From Caproicibacterium amylolyticum (GTDB lineage: Bacteria; Bacillota; Clostridia; Oscillospirales; Acutalibacteraceae): a stretch of DNA of 64,000 nt. Both the position numbers and the translations under genes were made by a program. The stretch lies in NCBI RefSeq assembly GCF_014467055.1, contig NZ_CP060696.1, positions 2,666,001-2,730,000 on the forward strand, in the 5' to 3' direction. Positions 1 through 8,324 of this stretch are shown here, piece by piece; the stretch's first letter is position 1, and each line of letters starts with the position of its first letter. The notes beneath the pieces were generated by a model. It was not told the origin of the DNA, did not search any database, and saw only the letters and a list, made by a program, of their open reading frames with translations.

Positions 1-498
1 CTTTGGGTTAAACAAATCCGCATAGCCGGTAATCGTGTCTTTAATTTTGCTGGTGTTCACTGCAATCGCAGCCACACCGCCCAAGTACGGCACAGAGTAT
101 GCGCCCTGCGGGTCGTAGGCGCGTTTCTGGTACGCTTCACCGATATTTTTCAGGTTGGTCAATTTGGAGGAGTCCAGCTTCTGCAGCATTCCCTGGCTAA
201 TCATCTGCTCCACCATGTAATCGCTGGGCTGCACAATGTCAAACGCACCCTCGCTTTCGGACTTTACCTTTGCCAGCATATCTTCATTGGTAGAGAAAGT
301 GGAAGCGTTCACTTTAATGCCTGTTTCCTTTTCAAAGCCCTGAATCACGGAATCCGGGACGTATTCTGTCCAAATGAACAGATTCAGTTCGCCTTTGCTT
401 CCGGCTGCCGCCGTGGAGCTGCCGCCGCCGCAGGCGGTCAGGCTGGTGCAAAGCATAGCGCATGCAAGCAAGGCACCAACGATTCGTTTCTTTTTCAT
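1..498 (-). CDS. potD: Spermidine/putrescine ABC transporter substrate-binding lipoprotein (partial, N-terminal part)
   Basis: Captures polyamines outside the membrane and delivers them to the PotBC permease. Translation from the ATG at 498 gives a short basic start (MKKKR), a hydrophobic stretch and a lipobox SLTAC, so the protein should be a lipid-anchored lipoprotein. The mature part begins with ELNLFIWTEYVPDSVI and continues with FEKETGIKVN, as in PotD/PotF-type proteins. About 166 residues are visible; the rest lies beyond the left edge. It is the last visible gene of potN-A-B-C-D, about 100 bases after potC. Polyamine specificity is inferred from the family and the operon. Confidence 0.9.
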   Translation of the reverse strand, partial: MKKKRIVGALLACAMLCTSLTACGGGSSTAAAGSKGELNLFIWTEYVPDSVIQGFEKETGIKVNASTFSTNEDMLAKVKSESEGAFDIVQPSDYMVEQMISQGMLQKLDSSKLTNLKNIGEAYQKRAYDPQGAYSVPYLGGVAAIAVNTSKIKDTITGYADLFNPK

Positions 499-601
499 GA
501 CTTTTCCCTCCATTTATTAATTGTTTAAGTGTTGTTTTGATTGTTATTCCGTCGCTTTCTTAGAAAGCAACCAGGGGCGGGGCGAAGCCCGCCGCGGTCT
601 T

Positions 602-1411
602 TCAGCCGTGTGCTTTTTTCAACCTTTTCAGCAGGCCGCTCTGTGTCAAAATCACCACTGCAGTGGTCACCAGCAAAATCAGCGTGGAAAGTGCATTTAC
701 ATCCGGCGCAACGCCGCTCTTAATGCTCTCCATTACCTTCAGTGGGAAGGTTTTGGTCTGCCCGTTGGTAAAGTAGCTGATAATCACGTCGTCAATCGAA
801 AGCGTAAACGCCAGCAGTGCACCACCCGCGATGCCCGGCGCCAGCACCGGCAGGGTTATCTGCATAAAGGTCTTCAGCCGCCCGGCGCCCAAGTCCATGG
901 ACGCTTCCTCAATGGAATTGTCATAACCGTCCAGCCGGGCGCGAACATTAAAAATTACATAGGGAATACAAAAGGTTGTGTGCGCCAGCACCAGCGAAAG
1001 CAGACCTCGCGGGATGCCGGTGCTAGAAAACAGCGTCAGCAGCGCAATACCGAGCACAATCTCCGGAATAACAACCGGGATGTACAAAAGGCCGTCAATT
1101 ATGCTTTTTCCGCGGAATTTGTATTTGTACATGCCCACCGCCGCAATGGTGCCGATAAAGGTAGAGAGCAGCATACTGGTTATCGCAATGAAAATGGTGT
1201 TGCCAAAAGACTGCAGCAGTGCGGTATTGTCAAACAGCTTGCTGTACCAATCCAGCGTAAAACCTTTCCATGTCAAGTACGGCTTTGAGGTAGTTGCATT
1301 AAAGGAATTTGCAACAATCACCACAATGGGCAAAAACAGAAACGCGTACACCAGCCCGCAGTACACCGCGCCGCCGGTGCGTTTACACTTTTTCTTCGTT
1401 TGGCTTCGCAT
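602..1411 (-). CDS. potC: Spermidine/putrescine ABC transporter permease PotC
   Basis: One of the two membrane subunits forming the polyamine channel. The 269-residue protein has the usual six-helix binding-protein-dependent permease layout. The EAA cytoplasmic loop that contacts the ATPase is visible as EEASMDLGAGRLKTFMQI. The N-terminus is basic (MRSQTKKKCKRTGG), followed by the first membrane segment. Its start lies 3 bases after the potB stop, so the two are probably translationally coupled. Length and order (A-B-C-D) agree with standard pot operons. Confidence 0.93.
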   Translation of the reverse strand: MRSQTKKKCKRTGGAVYCGLVYAFLFLPIVVIVANSFNATTSKPYLTWKGFTLDWYSKLFDNTALLQSFGNTIFIAITSMLLSTFIGTIAAVGMYKYKFRGKSIIDGLLYIPVVIPEIVLGIALLTLFSSTGIPRGLLSLVLAHTTFCIPYVIFNVRARLDGYDNSIEEASMDLGAGRLKTFMQITLPVLAPGIAGGALLAFTLSIDDVIISYFTNGQTKTFPLKVMESIKSGVAPDVNALSTLILLVTTAVVILTQSGLLKRLKKAHG

Positions 1412-1414
1412 ACT

Positions 1415-2290
1415 TTACACCCCCAAGCTTTGCAGGTCGCCGCCGCACTTCTGGTACAGCTTCACTAAGAGCAGCGTAATGGCAATCAGGATAATGGACA
1501 GCGCCGCACCCAGCGGCCAGTTGTTGCCGCTTTGGAACTGCCGCTGAATCAGGTTGCCGATCACGTCCGCGTTGCCGCCGCCGAGAATATCAGAAACAAA
1601 GAAATAGCCAAGGCATGGGATGAACACCATGATGCAGCCAGAAAAGATGCCGCTGGCCGTCTGCGGCAGCACAACATTCAGAAAAGTAGCACCTCCGCGT
1701 GCACCTAAGTCGGCGGAGGCTTCCAGTTGCGCCTGATCAAGCTTTTCAATCGCTGTATACAGCGGCAGCACCATAAACGGAAACAGCACATACACCATGC
1801 CGAGGATAGTTGCACCGCGGTTAAACAGGAACTGCACCGGCTCGCTGGTAATATGCAGCGCCAGCAATGCTTTGTTCAGCCAGCCGCTGGTACCAAGAAA
1901 TGTGCGCCAGCCGTAAATGCGGATCAGTGAATTCGTCCAGAAAGGAATAATCACCATCATGTATAAAATCGTTTTGCGGCTTTTAAATGTCCGAGAAATC
2001 AGGAATGCAAACGGATAGCCCAGCACTATGCAGATAACCGTTGTAATAAATGCAATCAGGATCGACTGGCCGTAAATCTGTACATAGCTGATGTCGAACA
2101 ATCTGCGGTAGTTTTCCGCTGTGAACTGAAACACCACGTTGTAGTGTTCGTCCAGCCCGCAAAAGCTCATGATCAGGACATACACAAGCGGAACTGCCAC
2201 AAAGAACGCAAGCCACAGTGTCACCGGACCAACCATCGCAAGTGCAGGACCGGTGCGGGAACGAAACCTTTGCTTTGTCATACCGGACAC
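1415..2290 (-). CDS. potB: Spermidine/putrescine ABC transporter permease PotB
   Basis: Partner permease of PotC in the polyamine importer. It has 291 residues, an N-terminal membrane segment after a basic leader (MSGMTKQRFRSRTGP), and a conserved EAA loop (LEASADLGARGGATFLNV). It begins 5 bases after the potA stop and ends 3 bases before potC, a tightly packed operon. No lesions were seen. Confidence 0.93.
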   Translation of the reverse strand: MSGMTKQRFRSRTGPALAMVGPVTLWLAFFVAVPLVYVLIMSFCGLDEHYNVVFQFTAENYRRLFDISYVQIYGQSILIAFITTVICIVLGYPFAFLISRTFKSRKTILYMMVIIPFWTNSLIRIYGWRTFLGTSGWLNKALLALHITSEPVQFLFNRGATILGMVYVLFPFMVLPLYTAIEKLDQAQLEASADLGARGGATFLNVVLPQTASGIFSGCIMVFIPCLGYFFVSDILGGGNADVIGNLIQRQFQSGNNWPLGAALSIILIAITLLLVKLYQKCGGDLQSLGV

Positions 2291-2295
2291 CCCCT

Positions 2296-3390
2296 TTACG
2301 CCATCTGCACATTTTCCACGGCATTGAAAAATTCCTGGTCGCGCGGGTGAATCAGCCGGGCGTCCTCCGGATTCCAGTACGGGTAAACCGTGCCGTTCAT
2401 CGGCAGTGCCTCACCCGCAAGGCGTTCCAGCTTCACTTCGTTGCCATTTGAAAGCGCCACGATAGATTTCAGCACGGAACCAACGTACACCTGCTCCCGC
2501 ACAATGCCCTCAATCGTAAAGCCCTCCACCGGCGTTTGTGAGTACCGCATGCGTTCCGGCCGCACAGAAACAGCAACCATTTCTTTCGGATGAAAGTCCG
2601 TGCCGCAGCCAGTAACAGTACCCGGTTCAACGGTAATCGAAACACGGTCATCCTGCACACTGCTCACCACCCCTTCAAACAGGTTGGTTTCACCGATAAA
2701 CGTTGCCACAAATTTGGACTGCGGCGCTTCATAGATTTCCTTTGGCTCCCCCACCTGCTCCAGAATTCCGTCATGCATCACCGCAATACGGTCGCTCATG
2801 GAAAGTGCTTCCTCCTGGTCGTGCGTAACGTACATAAACGTAATGTTCAGCTTGCGCTGCAGGCGCTTCAGTTCCAACTGCATCTGCTTGCGCAGCTTTA
2901 AGTCCAGCGCACCCAGCGGTTCGTCCAGCAGCAGCACCTTCGGGCGGTTAATCAGTGCCCGCGCAATCGCGACGCGCTGCTTTTGTCCGCCGGACAGCTG
3001 GGAGGGCATCCGCTTTTCAAAGCCGCCCAGCTGCACCAGCTCCAGCATTTCCATGACACGCGTATAAATTTCTTTTTTGGGGACTTTCTTCATTTTTAAG
3101 CCGTAGGCCACGTTGTCAAACACCGTCATATGCGGAAAAAGCGCATAACTTTGAAAAACAGTGTTCACGTCCCGCTCAAAGGGTTCTTTCTCTGCGATAG
3201 ATTCACCCTGCACCAGTATCTCGCCGGAGGTCGGCTGTTCAAAGCCCGCCACCATGCGCAGGGTTGTGGTTTTGCCGCAGCCGGAAGAACCAAGGATCGT
3301 CAGGAACTCGCCCTCATACACATCCAGTGAAAGATTTTTTACCACTTGGTTGCCGCCGTAGGCTTTGTTGACGTTTCGGATTTGAACCAT
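2296..3390 (-). CDS. potA: Spermidine/putrescine ABC transporter ATP-binding protein PotA
   Basis: ATPase that powers polyamine import. Visible motifs are Walker A GSSGCGKTTT, signature LSGGQKQR, Walker B VLLLDEPLGAL and the switch His region VTHDQEEAL. The C-terminal third is a TOBE-type regulatory domain, as in PotA/MalK. The frame is open from an ATG at 3414, but that codon directly abuts the AGAGAGGG motif; the ATG at 3390 gives the family-typical start MVQIRNVNKAYGG with a weak GGTGG site, so I prefer it. A GTG four codons into the longer frame also has good spacing. It sits 36 bases after potN on the chosen start. Confidence 0.9.
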   Translation of the reverse strand: MVQIRNVNKAYGGNQVVKNLSLDVYEGEFLTILGSSGCGKTTTLRMVAGFEQPTSGEILVQGESIAEKEPFERDVNTVFQSYALFPHMTVFDNVAYGLKMKKVPKKEIYTRVMEMLELVQLGGFEKRMPSQLSGGQKQRVAIARALINRPKVLLLDEPLGALDLKLRKQMQLELKRLQRKLNITFMYVTHDQEEALSMSDRIAVMHDGILEQVGEPKEIYEAPQSKFVATFIGETNLFEGVVSSVQDDRVSITVEPGTVTGCGTDFHPKEMVAVSVRPERMRYSQTPVEGFTIEGIVREQVYVGSVLKSIVALSNGNEVKLERLAGEALPMNGTVYPYWNPEDARLIHPRDQEFFNAVENVQMA

Positions 3391-3426
3391 TGCGTTTCCA
3401 CCCACATCTATCATCCCTCTCTGCTT

Positions 3427-3777
3427 TTACAGTGCTTTGCTGCCGCGCTCACCGGTGCGGATGCGGATTGCGTCCTCAATATTGCGGATAAAAATTTTGC
3501 CGTCGCCGACGTGGCCGGTTGCCACACGCTCACGCACGCTGGCAATGATGTCCTCCACTGAACTGTCCTCTACCACCACTTCCACACGGATTTTGGGCAG
3601 CAGGTTAATGTTCATCTTAAAGCCCTTAATCTGGTTCACACCATTTTTTACAACGCCTTTCTGGGTGCCGCAGCCCATGACGCTGGAAATCGTCATGCCG
3701 CCGCAGTGCACCTCATCCAGTATCAACTTGAGTTCTTCCAGCATTTCCGGTCGAATCACCAATACCATTTCTTTCAT
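3427..3777 (-). CDS. potN: PII-family signalling protein of the polyamine operon (PotN-like)
   Basis: A 116-residue GlnB/PII-fold protein. The ferredoxin-like core is recognisable (MKEMVLVIRPEMLEELKLIL at the start, VGDGKIFIRNIEDAIRIRTG at the end, the latter the conserved PII B-loop/C-terminal strand). The T-loop segment, about residues 37-55, does not resemble the GlnB uridylylation loop. It is first in the operon, with a strong AAGGGGG ribosome site. A PotN subfamily of PII proteins that senses cellular energy state and occurs with potABCD in Firmicutes has been described; position and length fit. Control of PotA or the permease by nucleotide state is inferred. Confidence 0.85.
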   Translation of the reverse strand: MKEMVLVIRPEMLEELKLILDEVHCGGMTISSVMGCGTQKGVVKNGVNQIKGFKMNINLLPKIRVEVVVEDSSVEDIIASVRERVATGHVGDGKIFIRNIEDAIRIRTGERGSKAL

Positions 3778-3834
3778 GTAAAATACCCCCTTACGGCCAA
3801 AACGGCCATTTCGCAGAATTTCCCATCAGAATGC

Positions 3835-3870
3835 AAAAAAGGAGGCGTCTATCCGCGCTGGATAGACGCC
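3835..3870 (-). terminator. Intrinsic terminator or leader attenuator before potN
   Basis: Perfect 11-bp stem (3844-3854 with 3860-3870, loop of 5) followed on the minus strand by CCTTTTTT. It could end the luxR-type transcript from the right. Because a good promoter lies between that gene and the hairpin, it may instead attenuate the pot operon, whose first codon is 67 bases further on. Confidence 0.8.
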
Positions 3871-3890
3871 CCTTTGCTTTGGTTGCTTTC

Positions 3891-3919
3891 ATATTACACA
3901 GAATCAGCACAAATTGCAA
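3891..3919 (-). promoter_or_regulatory. Predicted promoter of the potNABCD operon
   Basis: On the minus strand, -35 TTGCAA (3914-3919), 17-base spacer, -10 TAATAT (3891-3896) preceded by TGTG. The predicted start near 3884 lies only about 14 bases before the hairpin at 3844-3870. Confidence 0.55.
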
Positions 3920-3980
3920 TGCAACTTTTTCATGAAAAATATAATCTTTTGCCTATGCAATATACTCTTTTGTAAGTATT

Positions 3981-4724
3981 TTACTCCTGCTCCTGAATCA
4001 TTTTAAACATCTGTATCCGGTTCCGGATACCCAGCTTCCGGTAGATATTTAGCACGTGCTTTTTTAAGGTGTTCACACTGATAACCAACTTGCTGCAAAT
4101 TGCGGTATTGTCCATACCCATCATGAGCATGCCAAGGATTGTTTCCTCACGTTTGGTCAGTTCGTACTGCACAGCAGCCTTTGCAACGGTCAGCTTGCGG
4201 CTGCCGGCGTGCTGGCGCTCCTGATACAGCCGATAGGCAAGGTGGTCTTTCAGCATATCCAACAGGAAAATATCATCATAGTGAAAATTATCTTTTCCAA
4301 TCGTTCGGTAAAAGGTGATGACACCTAAAAATTCCTTTTCCCGCGCCAGAATCATCTGCAGCGAATAATGCCAGTTGTTCGGACTGTACACCTTTTTGTA
4401 GTACTCAGTTTCCACACGTTTTTCGTCGCTGATAATATCCGTTTCACGGTACACCAGACTTTTGCCGCCGTACATAATGCCGCGGCTGTAGTCCAGCGCG
4501 TCGTAGGTCTGCGGGTACACACCGTCGCAGTTGTAAGTGACCGGCTTCACCAATCCGGGGCTGCCGTCACGGTTTGCCAGAAAGAAATCCGCACTATCGA
4601 AATTGAGTACCATTTTCAACTGCTCAAGCAGCATTTTCCGCATGGCGTCAAAATCTTCGGTTGTGTAAATTTTGTAAATGATATTGTTCAGTACCAGCCA
4701 ATCATTGGTTTCCAACTGTTTCAT
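3981..4724 (-). CDS. LuxR-family transcriptional regulator
   Basis: DNA-binding regulator of about 247 residues. The C-terminal 60 residues are a LuxR/GerE helix-turn-helix (LTKREETILGMLMMGMDNTA, then ISVNTLKKHVLNIYRKLGIR). The N-terminal 170 residues resemble a GAF/PAS-like sensor with no phospho-acceptor receiver signature, so the signal is unknown. The frame is open from 4793, but the ATG at 4724 follows AAAGAGGG with 6-base spacing and is the likely start. It is transcribed toward the pot operon and may control it or the neighbouring carrier; the sequence does not settle this. Confidence 0.85.
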   Translation of the reverse strand: MKQLETNDWLVLNNIIYKIYTTEDFDAMRKMLLEQLKMVLNFDSADFFLANRDGSPGLVKPVTYNCDGVYPQTYDALDYSRGIMYGGKSLVYRETDIISDEKRVETEYYKKVYSPNNWHYSLQMILAREKEFLGVITFYRTIGKDNFHYDDIFLLDMLKDHLAYRLYQERQHAGSRKLTVAKAAVQYELTKREETILGMLMMGMDNTAICSKLVISVNTLKKHVLNIYRKLGIRNRIQMFKMIQEQE

Positions 4725-4859
4725 GTCATACCCTCTTTCTGCTGTGTACCCGGCCACAGTATATTCCGCATTCTTTTGGCTGTGACCTGTCACCCGTAAA
4801 AATTAGCTTACAGAAAAAAGCAGCGGTGTTTGTGCATACAACTGCCACTTTGCTACTTT

Positions 4860-4888
4860 AGTATAGCACACTCTAAAAGTATCTGCAA
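4860..4888 (-). promoter_or_regulatory. Predicted promoter of the LuxR-type regulator
   Basis: Minus strand -35 TTGCAG (4883-4888), 17-base spacer, -10 TATACT (4860-4865). It leaves a leader of about 130 bases before the ATG at 4724. Confidence 0.6.
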
Positions 4889-5009
4889 ACTTTTTCATCC
4901 TTATTTCCATTACAAAATTCCGGTCAAAAACATTCACTTTTAATAAATGAAATGGATTTCACATAAGGAAGAAAAGTGCTTTTTGAATTCATACGGGCAG
5001 CGGCGTGTT

Positions 5010-5924
5010 TTACACACCCCAAAGCAGCATGACCAGCGGCAGCGTCACCACTGAAAAAATCGTGGTCACTGCAAACAATTCAGAAGCATAACCCTCATCT
5101 TTATCATACTCTACCGCAAACAGTGTACCGGTGGCCGCCGTCGGGCAGGCTGTCACCAGCAAAACGACTTCTGCCACCATTGAGCTGACTGGGATAAGTT
5201 TAAACAGCACCAGACAAACCATTGGGATAATCAGCAGTTTGATTGCTGTAATGTAATAGACGCGTCCTTTTTTCAGTGCGCTGCCCAGCTGTGTACGGGC
5301 AATCACCGCGCCGGCAGTAAACATGGCGAGCGGTGTGTTCAAGTCTGAAATATCACTGAGCGTGGTCAGCAAAATCTTCGGCAGTGAAATGTTCAGCAGG
5401 AACAGTGCCAAGCCAATTACTGTTGCAAAAATTGCAGGTGAGCACAGCGACTGCAGGGTGTCTTTCAGGTTGCAGGCCTCCCCCTTAATCTGCATCAATC
5501 CGTGTGTCCAAACCAGCAGGTTAAACAGTGTCAGAAAAGCAGTGACGTACAGCACGCCCTCCTCGCCAACAACACCCTGTACCAGCGGAATACCCATAAA
5601 GGCACAGTTGGAGTAAGTACAGGAAAAGCGCTCCACTGCCAAAGCCGCCTGATCGTGCCCGCCACGAACCAAAGCCACCGGCAGGAACAGCGCCACCGCG
5701 TAGCTGATCAGTGACAGCACCAGTGCCCAGCTCAATCCCGCCAGCAAGTGAGTGTTAAAAGGTTTCTGATAAGAAACCAGAATCACGACAGGATTTACAA
5801 TGTTCAGCACCAGATTGGAAAGTCCCCTGCTGACTGACTCCGTAATAATGTTCAGCTTGCTGCACAGAATACCCACCAGAATCAGGAACATCATAATGAT
5901 GACTTGTGTTAATACCGCAGACAA
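5010..5924 (-). CDS. AEC-family (auxin efflux carrier-like) transporter
   Basis: Integral membrane carrier of about 304 residues with roughly ten hydrophobic segments in two halves. The first helix (TQVIIMMFLILVGILCSKLN), the NLVLNIVNPVVIL segment and the conserved FMGIPLVQ stretch are typical of the AEC family, whose bacterial members move organic anions such as malate. The substrate is not predictable here. An upstream ATG at 5963 exists, but a TTG at 5924 is preceded by AAGAAGGGG with 6-base spacing and gives the family-typical start, so I place the start there. Confidence 0.85.
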   Translation of the reverse strand: MSAVLTQVIIMMFLILVGILCSKLNIITESVSRGLSNLVLNIVNPVVILVSYQKPFNTHLLAGLSWALVLSLISYAVALFLPVALVRGGHDQAALAVERFSCTYSNCAFMGIPLVQGVVGEEGVLYVTAFLTLFNLLVWTHGLMQIKGEACNLKDTLQSLCSPAIFATVIGLALFLLNISLPKILLTTLSDISDLNTPLAMFTAGAVIARTQLGSALKKGRVYYITAIKLLIIPMVCLVLFKLIPVSSMVAEVVLLVTACPTAATGTLFAVEYDKDEGYASELFAVTTIFSVVTLPLVMLLWGV

Positions 5925-5993
5925 AAATGACCCCTTCTTTCTCAATATACCCGTGCGCTGCAAAAAGCCGCATTTTTACAGCGCATAAGGTAA

Positions 5994-6022
5994 ACTATAT
6001 CACTCCCCTGCATTTTTATCAA
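5994..6022 (-). promoter_or_regulatory. Predicted promoter of the AEC carrier gene
   Basis: Minus strand -35 TTGATA (6017-6022), 17-base spacer, -10 TATAGT (5994-5999). Confidence 0.55.
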
Positions 6023-6195
6023 TGTTCAAATTCGTTTTTTACCCACAGCGTATCGGTGGATTTTCTGAATTTACATACTGTACGAACCAGATTCCCCGCA
6101 GAATTCGCAATTTCATCCAGTTGCGTATAATTTTCCTTCCCTGCTCCACTTGGATTATTTTTTGCAGGAAACTTTAAAAAAGTTGCAGAAAGGCA

Positions 6196-6224
6196 TTGAC
6201 AAAAAGCTAAAAACAAGTTAGCAT
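6196..6224 (+). promoter_or_regulatory. Predicted promoter of the peptide-binding protein gene
   Basis: -35 TTGACA (6196-6201), 17-base spacer, weak -10 TAGCAT (6219-6224). It would give a leader of about 145 bases. Confidence 0.4.
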
Positions 6225-6376
6225 TAATCTTAAAGAAGCAGAGACGCTGGAGTTGAAAGAGACTTTGTATGTCTTTGCTTTTTTCTTTGCCTGTACACTT
6301 TATTGATTCGCAGTGTTGCATTTTTACACAGCTGCTTTGATTGTAGGGCAAAATGAGTATAAGGGGGATACAAGTG

Positions 6377-8116
6377 ATGAAAAAGAGAGTTCAAATTCGC
6401 AGCGGCAGCAGCCAAAAGAGGCAGGTCTGTCGCATTACATCTCTGCTGCTTGCTGCGGTACTGACGGCTTCTCTTGCCGGGTGCGGAAGCAACGCAAACG
6501 GCGGCGGCTCCGCCGCTTCCACAGCCGGCAGTTCTGCGGCATCTGCAGCCAGCGTTCTGTACCCCGGCACCACAGCAGCTGATTCCGTCACAATTAACAT
6601 TCCAAGTGAACCGCCGCAGATGAACAGCATTTTGGCGACTGATCAGGTTTCCGGGGACATCATGCGTTTAACGATGGCAGGCCTTACCAAGCAGGACGCA
6701 AATGATAAACCGCAGCCGGATATTGCGCAGAGCTGGGATATCAGCACAGACAAAAAGACATATACGTTCCACCTGCGCAAAGACGCAAAGTGGAGCAACG
6801 GCGAGCCGGTTACTGCAAAAGATTTCGTTTTCTCCTGGATTACCGCCATGACCGCTTCCACCGGAGCGCAGTACTCTTACATTCTGACAGACAACATTGC
6901 CGGCGGGCAGGATTATTATGACGGCAAAATTACCGCCGACAAAGTTGGCGTAAAGGCATTGGACGATTACACCTTAAAAGTGGAATTCAGCAATCCGATT
7001 CCGTACGCACTGAGCCTTACTTCCTTCTCCGCTTACCTGCCAATCAACGAAAAAGGCTACAAGCAGATTACCGGCGGTTCCATGGACAAATACGGCAAAA
7101 GCCCAGAAACGCTGCTGACCAACGGCCCTTACAAAATGACCGAGTGGACCCACGACGACCACATTACACTGGCAAAAAGCAATGATTATTGGGACTCTGC
7201 CAAAACCACGATTTCCAATGTGAAGCTGACCATGCTGAAAGACGAAAATGCCATGCTGAATGCCTTTAAGGCCGGTGATGTGGACGAAATTACGGTGAAC
7301 GGCGACCAAATGGCTTCCCTGAAAGCAGAAGGGCAGGCAGTCAAAACTTACTCGGACGGTGGTGTGCAGTATCTGGAGTTCAACGAAAAACGTACCAACT
7401 TGGGCTTGGGCAACGCAAAAATCCGTCAGGCCCTCGGTATGGCACTTGACTGCACCAGCCTTTGCAGTAATATACTGAAAGACGGTTCCACCGCCGCCGA
7501 CGGTATGGTTCCGCCGTCCATTGCCGGTACAGGCGGCACCTACGCAAAGGCACGCGGCTCTGTTTTGCTCGGTTATGACAAGGAAAAGGCAAAGACGACC
7601 TTTGAAGCCGGCCTGAAAGAAGCAAACTTAAACAAGAGCAACCTCAAAATTTCTCTGTCATGCAGCGATGACAGCAAGACGCAGAAAATGGCTGCTTTTC
7701 TGCAGGAGCAGTGGAACAGCACGCTCGGCATCCATATAGAATTGAAGCCCATGCCCTCCAAATCTCGCTTCACCGCAATGAGCAACGGTGATTTTGATAT
7801 CGTTTTGACAAACTGGTTTCCAGACTACAACGATCCAATGACTTATTTGGACACCCTGACAAGCTCCAGCGGCAACAACAACGGCAAGTACAACAATCCC
7901 AACTATGACGCCCTGATTAAGCAAGCAGTTACCGCAACTGACACCGCCAAACGGCAGGAGTTCCTGATTCAGGCGGAAAAGCTGATGCTGCAGGACTGCC
8001 CCATTTATCCGCTTTACTTTAAGGCACAGTGCTACACCATGTCCGGCAAATTTACCGGCCTGACCCGCACCGCTTTCCAGGACCTTGACCTGTGCGACGG
8101 CGCAAAAGTAAGCTGA
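6377..8116 (+). CDS. Oligopeptide ABC transporter substrate-binding lipoprotein (OppA/MppA-like)
   Basis: Extracellular binding protein of family SBP_bac_5, about 579 residues. It has a long basic leader (MKKRVQIRSGSSQKRQ), a hydrophobic stretch ending in the lipobox SLAGC, and a low-complexity Gly/Ser/Ala linker. Family features are DIAQSWDISTDKKTYTFHLR, KWSNGEPVTAKDFVFSW and the C-terminal FDIVLTNWFPDYNDP. The ATG at 6377 follows AAGGGGG; an in-frame ATG at 6353 lies upstream of that site. No permease or ATPase genes are next to it, so it must use a transporter encoded elsewhere. The three genes after it suggest murein peptides as ligand. Confidence 0.88.
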   Translation: MKKRVQIRSGSSQKRQVCRITSLLLAAVLTASLAGCGSNANGGGSAASTAGSSAASAASVLYPGTTAADSVTINIPSEPPQMNSILATDQVSGDIMRLTMAGLTKQDANDKPQPDIAQSWDISTDKKTYTFHLRKDAKWSNGEPVTAKDFVFSWITAMTASTGAQYSYILTDNIAGGQDYYDGKITADKVGVKALDDYTLKVEFSNPIPYALSLTSFSAYLPINEKGYKQITGGSMDKYGKSPETLLTNGPYKMTEWTHDDHITLAKSNDYWDSAKTTISNVKLTMLKDENAMLNAFKAGDVDEITVNGDQMASLKAEGQAVKTYSDGGVQYLEFNEKRTNLGLGNAKIRQALGMALDCTSLCSNILKDGSTAADGMVPPSIAGTGGTYAKARGSVLLGYDKEKAKTTFEAGLKEANLNKSNLKISLSCSDDSKTQKMAAFLQEQWNSTLGIHIELKPMPSKSRFTAMSNGDFDIVLTNWFPDYNDPMTYLDTLTSSSGNNNGKYNNPNYDALIKQAVTATDTAKRQEFLIQAEKLMLQDCPIYPLYFKAQCYTMSGKFTGLTRTAFQDLDLCDGAKVS

Positions 8117-8150
8117 TTTTACCTTTAATCACAACATATCCTCTCCATAT

Positions 8151-8196
8151 AAAAAGGTCTGCCGCCGCACATAACTGTGTCGGTGGCAGACCTTTT
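8151..8196 (+). terminator. Terminator after the peptide-binding protein gene
   Basis: Long near-perfect stem (8152-8170 with 8177-8196, loop ATAACT) beginning with an A-run and ending CCTTTT. Confidence 0.8.
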
Positions 8197-8231
8197 CCGG
8201 TTTCTGCTTTGCAAATAACCACAGAATCAGC

Positions 8232-8260
8232 TTGTTTTTTTCTGGGCAGCTGACTACAAT
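8232..8260 (+). promoter_or_regulatory. Predicted promoter of the epimerase gene
   Basis: -35 TTGTTT (8232-8237), 17-base spacer, -10 TACAAT (8255-8260), about 60 bases before the ATG at 8325. Confidence 0.45.
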
Positions 8261-8324
8261 AGAGAGCGCACAGTACGCTTTCTGCTGTTCTATCTGAAAT
8301 ATTTTAGAAAGGTCTTGTTTCTGC

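Noticed and set aside
521..1288. 255-residue plus-strand open frame
   Set aside because: Antisense to potC; no ribosome site and a shadow-like composition.
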